The notes below the pieces were generated by a model that saw nothing but the letters and a program-made list of their open reading frames with translations, had not been told where the DNA came from and searched no databases. Both the position numbers and the translations under genes were made by a program. A DNA stretch of 13,266 nucleotides from an uncultured Porphyromonadaceae bacterium (GTDB taxonomy: Bacteria; Bacteroidota; Bacteroidia; Bacteroidales; Muribaculaceae): NCBI GenBank assembly GCA_947175455.1, contig CAMWMW010000005.1, forward strand, positions 1-13,266. Reading direction: 5' to 3'. Below, one piece after another: positions 7,036 through 13,266 of the stretch (positions are counted from its first letter, which is position 1; the number at the start of each line of letters is the position of its first letter).

Positions 7036-7926
7036 ATGTCCAGATTTATTGATCCGTTTACAGACACAGGCTTTAAAATAATATTCGGCAAGGAGAATAA
7101 ATCGAATGAGATTCTTAAAGCTTTTCTGAACGATTTGTTTGAAGGACAGCCTGATTTTGATCCGGTTGAGAAACTACATTATCTTAACAACGAGAGAAGT
7201 CGTGAAAGTCTGGAGGACAGAGCTATACTATATGATGTAGTATGCGAGACCCAGTCGGGGCACCGGTTTATAGTGGAGATGCAGCGTCAGCCGCAACCTT
7301 ATTTCTTCGGTCGCTCGATATATTATGTGTCAAGAGCTATCTGTGAGCAGGGGCAGAGAGGGGTGGAAAGAGAAAAAGACAAATGGGATTACAGTTTATT
7401 GCCGGTAATAGGTGTTTTCTTCTGTGATTTCCATGTCCGAGAACTTGGAAAAGAACTTGTTCAGCATGTACGTCTTTGCGATACAGCCACAAATAAACCC
7501 GTTGGCAATCTTATGCGTTATGCATTTATACAGTTGCCGATGTTTCGTAAAAAGGAACATGAGTGTTTGACAGAGTTCGATAAATGGATTTATATACTTA
7601 AAAATATGAGCAAAATGCAGACTATGCCGTTTACTTCACATCGCGACATATTTGAACGCCTGGCAAGTGTAAGCAATGTCGCAGCTCTAACTCCCGATGA
7701 GCGGAGACAATATGATTATGACGTAAAGAAATCACGAGATTATCACGCTGAAATGGGGTATGCGCGTGCAACAGCCCGCGCCGAGGGTCTTGCCGAAGGA
7801 CGCGCTGAAGGACGCGCCGATGAAATAAAGAGGATTGCGCGCAACATGAAGCGTATGGGGATAAGCGTGGAAACTATAGAATCAGTCACCGGGTTGTCGG
7901 CGACAGAGATAGATAATATCCAATAA
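7036..7926 (+). CDS. PDDEXK_2 / Rpn-family nuclease (putative transposase)
   Basis: A 296-residue member of the PD-(D/E)XK nuclease family usually annotated as Rpn recombination-promoting nuclease or PDDEXK_2 transposase. The start FIDPFTDTGFKIIFG (4-18) is the family N-terminus. The nuclease core runs over about 60-130, with Asp67 (YDVVC) and IVEMQ (79-83) supplying the D...E-x-Q version of the active site. The C-terminal part is helical, with AEGL/AEGR repeats (249-260) followed by IKRIARNMKRMGISVETIESVTGLSATEI, the usual tail. All catalytic positions are present, so it appears intact. The gene has its own promoter and terminator and no transposon ends, so it is a stand-alone gene. Family members have been linked to recombination and, in E. 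coli, to phage defence; which role applies here is unknown. Confidence 0.9.
   Translation: MSRFIDPFTDTGFKIIFGKENKSNEILKAFLNDLFEGQPDFDPVEKLHYLNNERSRESLEDRAILYDVVCETQSGHRFIVEMQRQPQPYFFGRSIYYVSRAICEQGQRGVEREKDKWDYSLLPVIGVFFCDFHVRELGKELVQHVRLCDTATNKPVGNLMRYAFIQLPMFRKKEHECLTEFDKWIYILKNMSKMQTMPFTSHRDIFERLASVSNVAALTPDERRQYDYDVKKSRDYHAEMGYARATARAEGLAEGRAEGRADEIKRIARNMKRMGISVETIESVTGLSATEIDNIQ
7780..7815 (+). repeat. Three in-frame 12-base AEGL/AEGR units
   Basis: Residues 249-260 of the Rpn-family protein are three AEG(L/R) units. The last two DNA units (7792-7803 and 7804-7815) differ at one base. Such in-frame units can change copy number by slippage without breaking the frame, and they sit at the junction between the nuclease core and the C-terminal helix. 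Confidence 0.7.
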
Positions 7927-7950
7927 TCTCGTCTTGTTGTGAAAATGCGT

Positions 7951-7988
7951 ATTAGGCTCCATTGAGTAAATGGAGCCTAATAATTTTA
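7951..7988 (+). terminator. Hairpin terminator after the Rpn-family gene
   Basis: A 13-bp perfect stem, ATTAGGCTCCATT (7951-7963) with AATGGAGCCTAAT (7969-7981), has a 5-base loop, then AATTTTAT. The T-rich tail is short and interrupted, but the position, 25 bases after the stop and before a new promoter, fits a terminator. Confidence 0.75.
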
Positions 7989-7996
7989 TGTTATAT

Positions 7997-8027
7997 TTTC
8001 AGAAACGAAAGTAATTTGCTATATTTG
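7997..8027 (+). promoter_or_regulatory. Promoter of the glycerophosphodiesterase/transporter unit
   Basis: TATATTTG at 8020-8027 is a perfect -7 box. TTTC (7997-8000), one base off TTTG, lies 19 bases upstream. Transcription would start near 8033, leaving a leader of about 50 bases before the ATG at 8084. Confidence 0.65.
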
Positions 8028-8083
8028 CGGCACGAAACGAAATCGGTTTGTGATAAAACCAAAACGCAATTAACCTACACATC

Positions 8084-9061
8084 ATGAAAAAGATTCTGTC
8101 AATCGGCTTACTGTTGCTTTGCTGCTTGCCGATTTATTCAAAAACGAGGGCGGAAGAAATCCGGGAAAGACTTTTGTCGAGAGACTCTTCCAAGGTTTTT
8201 GTAGCTTCCCATCGCGCCGACTGGCGCAACTGGCCGGAGAATTCATTGCCGGCAATCAACAGTGCTATCGAAATGGGAGTGGATATTGTTGAAGTGGATC
8301 TTCAGCTGACAAAAGACAGCGTGCTGATCATCATGCACGATGCAAAACTTGACCGGACTACTACCGGCAAGGGTAAAATCTCTGAAACAAATTATGAAGA
8401 TATACAGAAACTTCGCCTTAAAAATGGAGTAAGTATCTATACGCGTCACAAGGTGCCGACTCTTGAGGAGGTGCTTAATCTTGCCAAGGGGCGTGTGATG
8501 CTCAATCTCGACAAGGCAGACAGATATTTTGATCTTGTGCATGATCTTGCCAAAAAAACAGGAACTGAACGTCAGCTCATCATGAAAGGTCGTAAATCGG
8601 CGAAAGAAGTCAAGGATGAATATGGAGAATATCTTGATGAAATACTTTATATGCCCATAGTTCATCTTGATGACCAGAAAGATTTCCGTCAGAAATTCGA
8701 TGGCAAGGACAAACCTCTGCCGGAGGTCACGCCTGAGAAGATGAAAGCGTGTCAGGACACCGCCCGTAAAGAAATCGCCGACCATCTGAAAGAATTGAAA
8801 CCCTGTGCGTTTGAATTGCTATATGCCACCGACAGGAATGAATTGCCGTTCAAACTGAAAAAAGAACTCAAGGGGAAGGCTCTGATCTGGTATAACTGTC
8901 TATGGGACACTATGGCAGGAGGTCATGATGATGATGCCGCCATGGAAGATATAAGCAATGGCTATGGTTTTCTGATCGACCATCTCGGTTGCAATATAAT
9001 ACAGACAGACCGTCCGGCAATGGTGCTGGAATATCTCCGCAAACGTAAGTTGCACGAATAA
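8084..9061 (+). CDS. Exported glycerophosphodiester phosphodiesterase
   Basis: GDPD-family enzyme, expected to split glycerophosphodiesters (deacylated phospholipids) into glycerol-3-phosphate and an alcohol. It has 325 residues with a signal peptide (residues 1 to about 19); the CC at 13-14 is not preceded by a normal lipobox, so it is probably not lipidated. Active-site elements are His43-Arg44, Glu70 and Asp72 (VEVDLQ) for metal binding, and His85 in MHDAKLDRTT, the standard His pair. The normally conserved HRG is HRA here (SHRADWRNWPENS), an Ala variant. A long insertion (about 165-235) precedes the last barrel strands, and TDRP near the C-terminus is typical. It is followed after 10 bases by an OPA transporter, which supports glycerol-3-phosphate as the product. 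Confidence 0.9.
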   Translation: MKKILSIGLLLLCCLPIYSKTRAEEIRERLLSRDSSKVFVASHRADWRNWPENSLPAINSAIEMGVDIVEVDLQLTKDSVLIIMHDAKLDRTTTGKGKISETNYEDIQKLRLKNGVSIYTRHKVPTLEEVLNLAKGRVMLNLDKADRYFDLVHDLAKKTGTERQLIMKGRKSAKEVKDEYGEYLDEILYMPIVHLDDQKDFRQKFDGKDKPLPEVTPEKMKACQDTARKEIADHLKELKPCAFELLYATDRNELPFKLKKELKGKALIWYNCLWDTMAGGHDDDAAMEDISNGYGFLIDHLGCNIIQTDRPAMVLEYLRKRKLHE

Positions 9062-9071
9062 AAAAACAGTT

Positions 9072-10442
9072 ATGGAAACAATAGATACATCTACACGGAA
9101 GCGGAGTCTGCTACAGCGAGTAATTGATTTCTACAGTATTTCATCTCCCAATTATGACAGCACTACGCCCAAGGAGCGGTTCAACCGCATCCGTCTTGCC
9201 ACGTTTATATCTGCAACATGCGGATATGCGCTTTATTATGTCTGCCGTCTGAGCATGAACATAGTGCGCAAGCCTATAGTCGAAAACGGTCTATTCACGG
9301 AAACCGAACTCGGTATCATAGGCTCATGTCTTTTTTTCGTCTATGCCGTGGGAAAGATGGCAAACGGCTTTCTTGCCGACCGCTGCAACGCGCGTCGGTT
9401 CATGGCAACGGGACTATTGCTGACAGCCATAGTGAATCTGCTGCTTGGTTTTTCGAACATGTTCATAGTATTTGCCGTGTTGTGGGGACTCAACGGCTGG
9501 TTTCAGTCAATGGGTGCGCCTGCGGGTGTCGTATCGCTCAACCGCTGGTATGACAACAAAGACCGCGGTACCTATTACGGAATATGGAGCGCGAGCCACA
9601 ATATAGGAGAGGCAGTGACTTTTATTACAGTCGCCGCACTCGTAAGCTGGGCAGGATGGCGATCCGGTATGATTGGCGCCGGAATAATAGGTATACTCGG
9701 ATTCGGAATGCTGTTGCTTTTCATGCGAGACACACCTCAAAGTCTCGGGTTCATGCTCAATCAGAAAACCGCCACTGCCGAATCTTCGAAAGCTGCCGAA
9801 ACGGAAGATTTCAATAAAGCGCAGAAGGCTGTTCTCAAGAATCCCGCCATATGGATTCTTGCCCTCGGTTCTGCGTTTATGTATATCAGCAGATATGCCG
9901 TCAACTCATGGGGAGTGTTCTATCTTGAGGCGCAGAAAGGGTATTCCACGCTTGATGCAAGCCTTATCATCTCCATAAGCTCTGTATGTGGAATCGTAGG
10001 TACGGTTGCGTCCGGCTTTATCTCCGACAAGGTTTTCAATGGTTCACGCAATGTGCCGGCGCTCGTATCGGGACTTATGAACACACTTGCGCTGTGTCTG
10101 TTCCTCCTTGTTCCGGGAGAGCATTTCTGGCTTGATGTCACAGCAATGGTGCTCTTTGGTCTCGGCATCGGAGTCCTGATCTGTTTCCTTGGCGGTCTTA
10201 TGGCTGTGGATATCGCGCCCAAGGCAGCCGCAGGAGCCGCACTCGGGGTTGTCGGCATCGCCAGTTATCTTGGTGCCGGATTGCAGGATGTGATGAACGG
10301 TATACTTATCGAAGGAAACAAGACCGTGGTAAACGGAACTGAAGTATACGACTTCTCGATGGTCAACTGGTTCTGGATCGGATCGGCTTTCCTCTCGGTG
10401 ATACTCACCGCGCTTGTATGGAATGCCAGACGGAATGACTGA
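9072..10442 (+). CDS. OPA-family (GlpT-like) organophosphate transporter
   Basis: A 456-residue inner-membrane transporter of the major facilitator superfamily, organophosphate:phosphate antiporter branch, with about twelve hydrophobic segments and a charged central loop (about 228-255). OPA features include YALYYVCRLSMNIVRKP (53-69) with the substrate-site Arg59, the loop GKMANGFLADRCNARR (94-109), RGTYYGIWSASHN with His176, and ISRYAVNSWG with Arg274, matching the Arg/His/Arg phosphate site of GlpT. The likely substrate is glycerol-3-phosphate, exchanged for phosphate, because the upstream gene is a glycerophosphodiesterase 10 bases away. Hexose phosphates cannot be excluded from sequence. 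The ATG at 9072 gives the normal cytoplasmic N-terminus. Confidence 0.9.
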   Translation: METIDTSTRKRSLLQRVIDFYSISSPNYDSTTPKERFNRIRLATFISATCGYALYYVCRLSMNIVRKPIVENGLFTETELGIIGSCLFFVYAVGKMANGFLADRCNARRFMATGLLLTAIVNLLLGFSNMFIVFAVLWGLNGWFQSMGAPAGVVSLNRWYDNKDRGTYYGIWSASHNIGEAVTFITVAALVSWAGWRSGMIGAGIIGILGFGMLLLFMRDTPQSLGFMLNQKTATAESSKAAETEDFNKAQKAVLKNPAIWILALGSAFMYISRYAVNSWGVFYLEAQKGYSTLDASLIISISSVCGIVGTVASGFISDKVFNGSRNVPALVSGLMNTLALCLFLLVPGEHFWLDVTAMVLFGLGIGVLICFLGGLMAVDIAPKAAAGAALGVVGIASYLGAGLQDVMNGILIEGNKTVVNGTEVYDFSMVNWFWIGSAFLSVILTALVWNARRND

Positions 10443-10498
10443 TCAAAACTTATCCATAAATAAAACGTTGAAATAATATAACCCGAAATTTTAGAAAG

Positions 10499-10521
10499 CG
10501 GAGGCGCGCTATGCGTCTCCG
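10499..10521 (+). terminator. Possible weak terminator hairpin after transporter gene
   Basis: CGGAGGCGC (10499-10507) pairs with GCGTCTCCG (10513-10521) over 9 bp including one G-U pair, with a 5-base loop. It sits 57 bases after the transporter stop, but no clear T-run follows (AGTATTTAG). It may slow or end the transcript, or be a leader element of the next gene. No TAnnTTTG promoter was found in 10443-10553, so read-through into the following pair of genes is possible. Confidence 0.4.
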
Positions 10522-10553
10522 AGTATTTAGACAACTTCTTAAAACAGATTGTT

Positions 10554-10919
10554 ATGGAAGCTAAGAAAAGACTTTATATAGTAAGCTTCGGCGATTCCCG
10601 CAAATATCGTGTGGAATTCGAGGATGTGGCAAACGTAGACCCATTTCACCACACCAACCCTCTTGCCTCTGTAGAAGCGGATATAAGGGAATATCTCGAA
10701 GGTTTATTCCCTGGAGAATCTCTTGCTTATTTCGATACTCCGAAAGTTACCGAAGTATACTGGAAAGACCGTGCCGAATATGAGTCCTATCCGGTGCTTG
10801 ATGCGGCGGCGGTGAAGGATATTGAGTCGGAGCTGAGAAAGGAGGTTGAAAACAGAGAAGATCAGCAGCGCCTTGACTGCAACGCTCCATATGCGGAAAT
10901 AAATTCCGATGCGAAATAA
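10554..10919 (+). CDS. Small conserved-looking protein coupled to sulfatase activator
   Basis: A 121-residue soluble protein that I do not recognise. It begins MEAKKRLYIVSFGDS, with a short beta-rich region, has a middle portion rich in aromatic residues (YFDTPKVTEVYW), and ends in an acidic/basic helix (IESELRKEVENREDQQR, 90-106). No signal peptide or membrane segment is seen. Its only cysteine is Cys109, in a C-terminal tail reading CNAPY. Its stop codon TAA overlaps the next gene's ATG (TAATG), so the two are translationally coupled. Codon use matches its neighbours, and the reading frame fills the space, so it is a real gene. It may be a partner, regulator or substrate of the radical SAM enzyme encoded next; that is inference from context only. 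Confidence 0.75.
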   Translation: MEAKKRLYIVSFGDSRKYRVEFEDVANVDPFHHTNPLASVEADIREYLEGLFPGESLAYFDTPKVTEVYWKDRAEYESYPVLDAAAVKDIESELRKEVENREDQQRLDCNAPYAEINSDAK

Positions 10920-12145
10920 TGGATGGGATGCAGCTTCCTTTTGCAAAGCCACTGTATGTGATGACAAAGCCTGTCAGCTCAATGTGCAATCTGAGCTGCA
11001 GGTATTGTTATTATCTGGAGAAGGCTAATCTATACAGAAACGAGGACAAGGCAGGACGCTTCACAATGAACGAAGACCTGCTTGAACGTTTCATCCGCGA
11101 TTATATAGAGTCGCAGACAATGCCTCAGGTCCTTTTTTCGTGGCACGGAGGTGAGGCTCTGATGCGCCCTTTGTCGTTCTATAAACGTGTGGTCGAGCTT
11201 CAGAAACGTTATGCCCGCGGAGTGCAGATAGACAATTCCATACAGACCAACGGCACTCTGCTCACAGACGAATGGTGTGAGTTCTTCCGTGAGAACGGTT
11301 GGCTTGTGGGTGTCTCGATTGACGGTCCGCAGGAATTTCACGATGAATATCGCCGCAACAAGATGGGTCAACCCTCGTTCCGCAGGGTAATGCAGGGTAT
11401 AAATCTGCTAAACAAGCACGGAGTGGAATGGAACGCTCTTGCGGTGGTTAATGATTTCAATGCGGACTATCCCCTTGATTTCTATAACTTCTTTAAAGAA
11501 ATCGACTGCCGTTATATCCAGTTCACACCGATTGTGGAGCGACTCTATCCTCATAAAGACGGGCGACATCTCGCCTCACCGATGGATAACGGAAAAGTGC
11601 CTCTTGCGGATTTTTCAGTGTCTCCGGAGCAATGGGGAGAGTTTCTTGTCACTCTTTTCGATGAATGGGTCAAGGAGGACGTGGGAAAATACTTTATTCA
11701 GCTTTTTGACGCCACTCTTGCCAACTGGGTGGGTCAACAGCCGGGTGTGTGCACTATGGCGCGGACATGCGGACATGCCGGGGTAATGGAATATAACGGA
11801 GATGTATACAGTTGTGACCATTTTGTATTTCCTGAATACAAACTCGGCAATATACGAACCCACACCCTTGTGGAGATGATGTATAGCGAGCGTCAGCAGC
11901 AGTTCGGCATGGACAAATATGCGAAACTCCCCGCGCAGTGCAAGAACTGTGAGTTCTTGTTTGCCTGTAACGGGGAGTGTCCTAAAAACCGGTTTGCCTT
12001 CACAGCCGATGGAGAACCCGGTCTGAATTACCTGTGTTCCGGCTATAAACGCTATTTTCGTCATGTGGCTCCATACATGGACTTCATGAAGCAGGAGCTT
12101 GAAGCCGGGAGACCTCCTGCAAATGTGAACGGAATGCGTTTTTAG
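10919..12145 (+). CDS. Anaerobic sulfatase-maturating enzyme, radical SAM/SPASM
   Basis: Radical SAM enzyme that oxidises the active-site Cys or Ser of type I sulfatases to formylglycine in the cytoplasm before export. The protein is 408 residues and reads closely like the Bacteroides thetaiotaomicron enzyme (chuR/anSME). It opens FAKPLYVMTKPVSS, followed by CNLSCRYC with the cluster ligands Cys23, Cys27 and Cys30. WHGGEALMRP (75-84) and VSIDGPQEFHDEYR (132-145) are typical. The SPASM part (about 275-375) carries Cys278, 284, 299, 341, 344, 350, 354 and 373, enough for two auxiliary 4Fe-4S clusters. ATG at 10919 overlaps the previous stop; an ATG three codons on is an alternative. No sulfatase gene is in the window, so its targets lie elsewhere in the genome. 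Confidence 0.95.
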   Translation: MDGMQLPFAKPLYVMTKPVSSMCNLSCRYCYYLEKANLYRNEDKAGRFTMNEDLLERFIRDYIESQTMPQVLFSWHGGEALMRPLSFYKRVVELQKRYARGVQIDNSIQTNGTLLTDEWCEFFRENGWLVGVSIDGPQEFHDEYRRNKMGQPSFRRVMQGINLLNKHGVEWNALAVVNDFNADYPLDFYNFFKEIDCRYIQFTPIVERLYPHKDGRHLASPMDNGKVPLADFSVSPEQWGEFLVTLFDEWVKEDVGKYFIQLFDATLANWVGQQPGVCTMARTCGHAGVMEYNGDVYSCDHFVFPEYKLGNIRTHTLVEMMYSERQQQFGMDKYAKLPAQCKNCEFLFACNGECPKNRFAFTADGEPGLNYLCSGYKRYFRHVAPYMDFMKQELEAGRPPANVNGMRF

Positions 12146-12183
12146 AGCATGTTTCTAAAAACAGTCTAAATTTAAACCGTTTC

Positions 12184-13266
12184 TTAGCCAAGAGTCAGAG
12201 TCACGATGCTTTTTGCGGGGAGAGTTACAGTAAGCTTTCCCCGTGATTGTTTCCACCCTTTTGCAAAGGGCTTGAGAGTAATGGTTTCAGGATGGTCGAA
12301 ATCATTATAGTCGTTGATTTCGGCAGAGGTCAGTATCTCTCCGCTTATGTTCTTTGCCGATATCCCTGCGAGGTCTATGGTGATTTCAGCAGTCTCGTTC
12401 AGATCTGTATTCACGAGTGATATGGTTGTCTTTCCGTCTTTTACGGAAGCTGTGGCATCGACCACAGGCACCATTCGTCCATCGCGGGCGCGAATCATGG
12501 GAGTCGCCACGTTGAGAGGAAGCAGTTTTGCATCCTGATGCGGCACATACATCTTGAAGAGATAGTATGTCGGAGTAAGAACCATCTTGTCGTCTTTTGT
12601 GAGCACCATAGACTGCAGCACGTTTGCGATTTGCGCGATATTTGTCATTTTCACGCGGTCTGTGAAGCGGTGGAAAGTGTTGAGACTGAGAGCTGCGACC
12701 ATGGCGTCGCGCATTGTGTTCTGCTGATACAGATGCCCCGATACGGTTCCCGGTTCCTCGTCCCACCAGGTGCCCCATTCATCCACAAGAAGACCGATGC
12801 GTTTCTTGGGGTCGTATTTGTCCATAATGTCGCAGTGGCGTTTCACGACATCCTTAACCTCAAGACACTTGCCGAGAGTCCAGTAGTAATCTTCCGGTGT
12901 GAAGTCGATAGCAGAGCCTTTCCGCCCGGACCAGCCGAGAACCGTGTAATAATGAAGCGAAATGCCGTCCATCTGGTTGCGGGCGTTTTTCATGAGCACC
13001 TCTGTCCAGTTATAGTCATAGTCGCTTGCTCCCGATGCGATACGGTATAGCTTGTTGCCGTTGAAATTACGGCAATAGGTCTGATAACGGCGATATACGT
13101 CTGCATAATATTCAGGACGGAAATTGCCGCCGCAGCCCCAGCTTTCGTTACCTACACCGAGATATTTGAGCCTCCATGGTTTTTCGCGTCCGTTCTGTTT
13201 GCGGAGGTTTGCCATAGGACCCTCTTCCGCTGTGATATACTCCACCCATTTGGCGAGTTCCTCAAC
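12184..13266 (-). CDS. GH51 alpha-L-arabinofuranosidase, C-terminal part (partial)
   Basis: The C-terminal 360 residues of a GH51 alpha-L-arabinofuranosidase, which releases arabinose from arabinan, arabinoxylan or arabinogalactan side chains. The frame continues past the window end (the GTG at 13245 is internal, since family-like residues precede it), so the N-terminus and any signal peptide are not visible. Numbering from the edge, YLGVGNESWGCGG places the acid/base Glu at 41, and LLVDEWGTWW places the nucleophile Glu at 163, so both catalytic residues lie here. A beta-sandwich domain (from about 260) completes the protein, ending SIVTLTLG. It faces the sulfatase-maturating gene with only 38 bases between stops. 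With the GH53 protein it would suit arabinogalactan use. Confidence 0.93.
   Translation of the reverse strand, partial: VEELAKWVEYITAEEGPMANLRKQNGREKPWRLKYLGVGNESWGCGGNFRPEYYADVYRRYQTYCRNFNGNKLYRIASGASDYDYNWTEVLMKNARNQMDGISLHYYTVLGWSGRKGSAIDFTPEDYYWTLGKCLEVKDVVKRHCDIMDKYDPKKRIGLLVDEWGTWWDEEPGTVSGHLYQQNTMRDAMVAALSLNTFHRFTDRVKMTNIAQIANVLQSMVLTKDDKMVLTPTYYLFKMYVPHQDAKLLPLNVATPMIRARDGRMVPVVDATASVKDGKTTISLVNTDLNETAEITIDLAGISAKNISGEILTSAEINDYNDFDHPETITLKPFAKGWKQSRGKLTVTLPAKSIVTLTLG

Noticed and set aside
7036..7926. Rpn-family gene as part of an insertion sequence
   Set aside because: Although such proteins are often called transposases, no terminal inverted repeats flank it, and it has a normal promoter and terminator.
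8243..8785. 180-codon - strand frame inside the GDPD gene
   Set aside because: It is opposite conserved GDPD catalytic motifs, and the translation looks like antisense of a Lys/Glu-rich protein (Phe/Leu/Ile-rich).
12146..12183. Shared terminator between the anSME and GH51 genes
   Set aside because: Only a weak 7-bp imperfect pairing (AAACAGT with ACCGTTT) is seen, not enough to call.
12538..13050. 170-codon + strand frame inside the GH51 gene
   Set aside because: It is antisense to the conserved GH51 catalytic region containing both active-site glutamates.

Overview
The window looks like chromosome from a gut Bacteroidales bacterium, possibly Muribaculaceae or a relative. The evidence is the recurring Bacteroidota promoter form (TTTG, about 19-20 bases, TAnnTTTG), A-rich start regions without clear Shine-Dalgarno sites, DUF4252 proteins, a PDDEXK_2 (Rpn-type) protein, and an anaerobic sulfatase-maturating enzyme that reads closely like the Bacteroides one. 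The family-level placement is inference; no rRNA or tRNA gene was seen.

Left part (1-2443, + strand): a highly expressed type gapA (GAPDH) with a long leader. A palindrome abuts its -7 box and a second hairpin lies in the leader. A strong hairpin terminator follows, and its T-tract doubles as the probable -33 element of the next gene, a secreted GH53 endo-beta-1,4-galactanase.

Middle left (2415-4654, - strand): a compact four-gene operon encoding an ECF sigma factor, a single-pass anti-sigma-like membrane protein and two exported DUF4252 paralogues, one of them a lipoprotein. Its last gene overlaps the 3' end of the GH53 gene tail to tail. A 30-bp near-perfect inverted repeat lies upstream of the operon. 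Then, still on the - strand, come an exported alpha/beta hydrolase (carbohydrate-esterase-like) with a textbook promoter, and queG (epoxyqueuosine reductase).

Middle right (6840-10442, + strand): a divergent intergenic region with a palindrome and a promoter, then the PDDEXK_2/Rpn-family protein with AEGR repeats and its own terminator. Next is a two-gene unit, an exported glycerophosphodiesterase plus an OPA-family (GlpT-like) transporter. Together these would liberate and import glycerol-3-phosphate.

Right part (10443-13266): a small unrecognised protein whose only cysteine sits in a C-terminal CNAPY tail, joined by a TAATG stop/start overlap to the radical SAM/SPASM sulfatase-maturating enzyme. 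On the opposite strand is the C-terminal 360 residues of a GH51 alpha-L-arabinofuranosidase that runs off the window.

Taken together, the region is largely housekeeping plus glycan and phospholipid scavenging. GH53, GH51, the esterase and the sulfatase activator fit a gut polysaccharide/mucin user, but no SusC/SusD pair is present. The least understood parts are the sigma/anti-sigma/DUF4252 operon, the long inverted repeat ahead of it, and the small protein coupled to the sulfatase-maturating enzyme.
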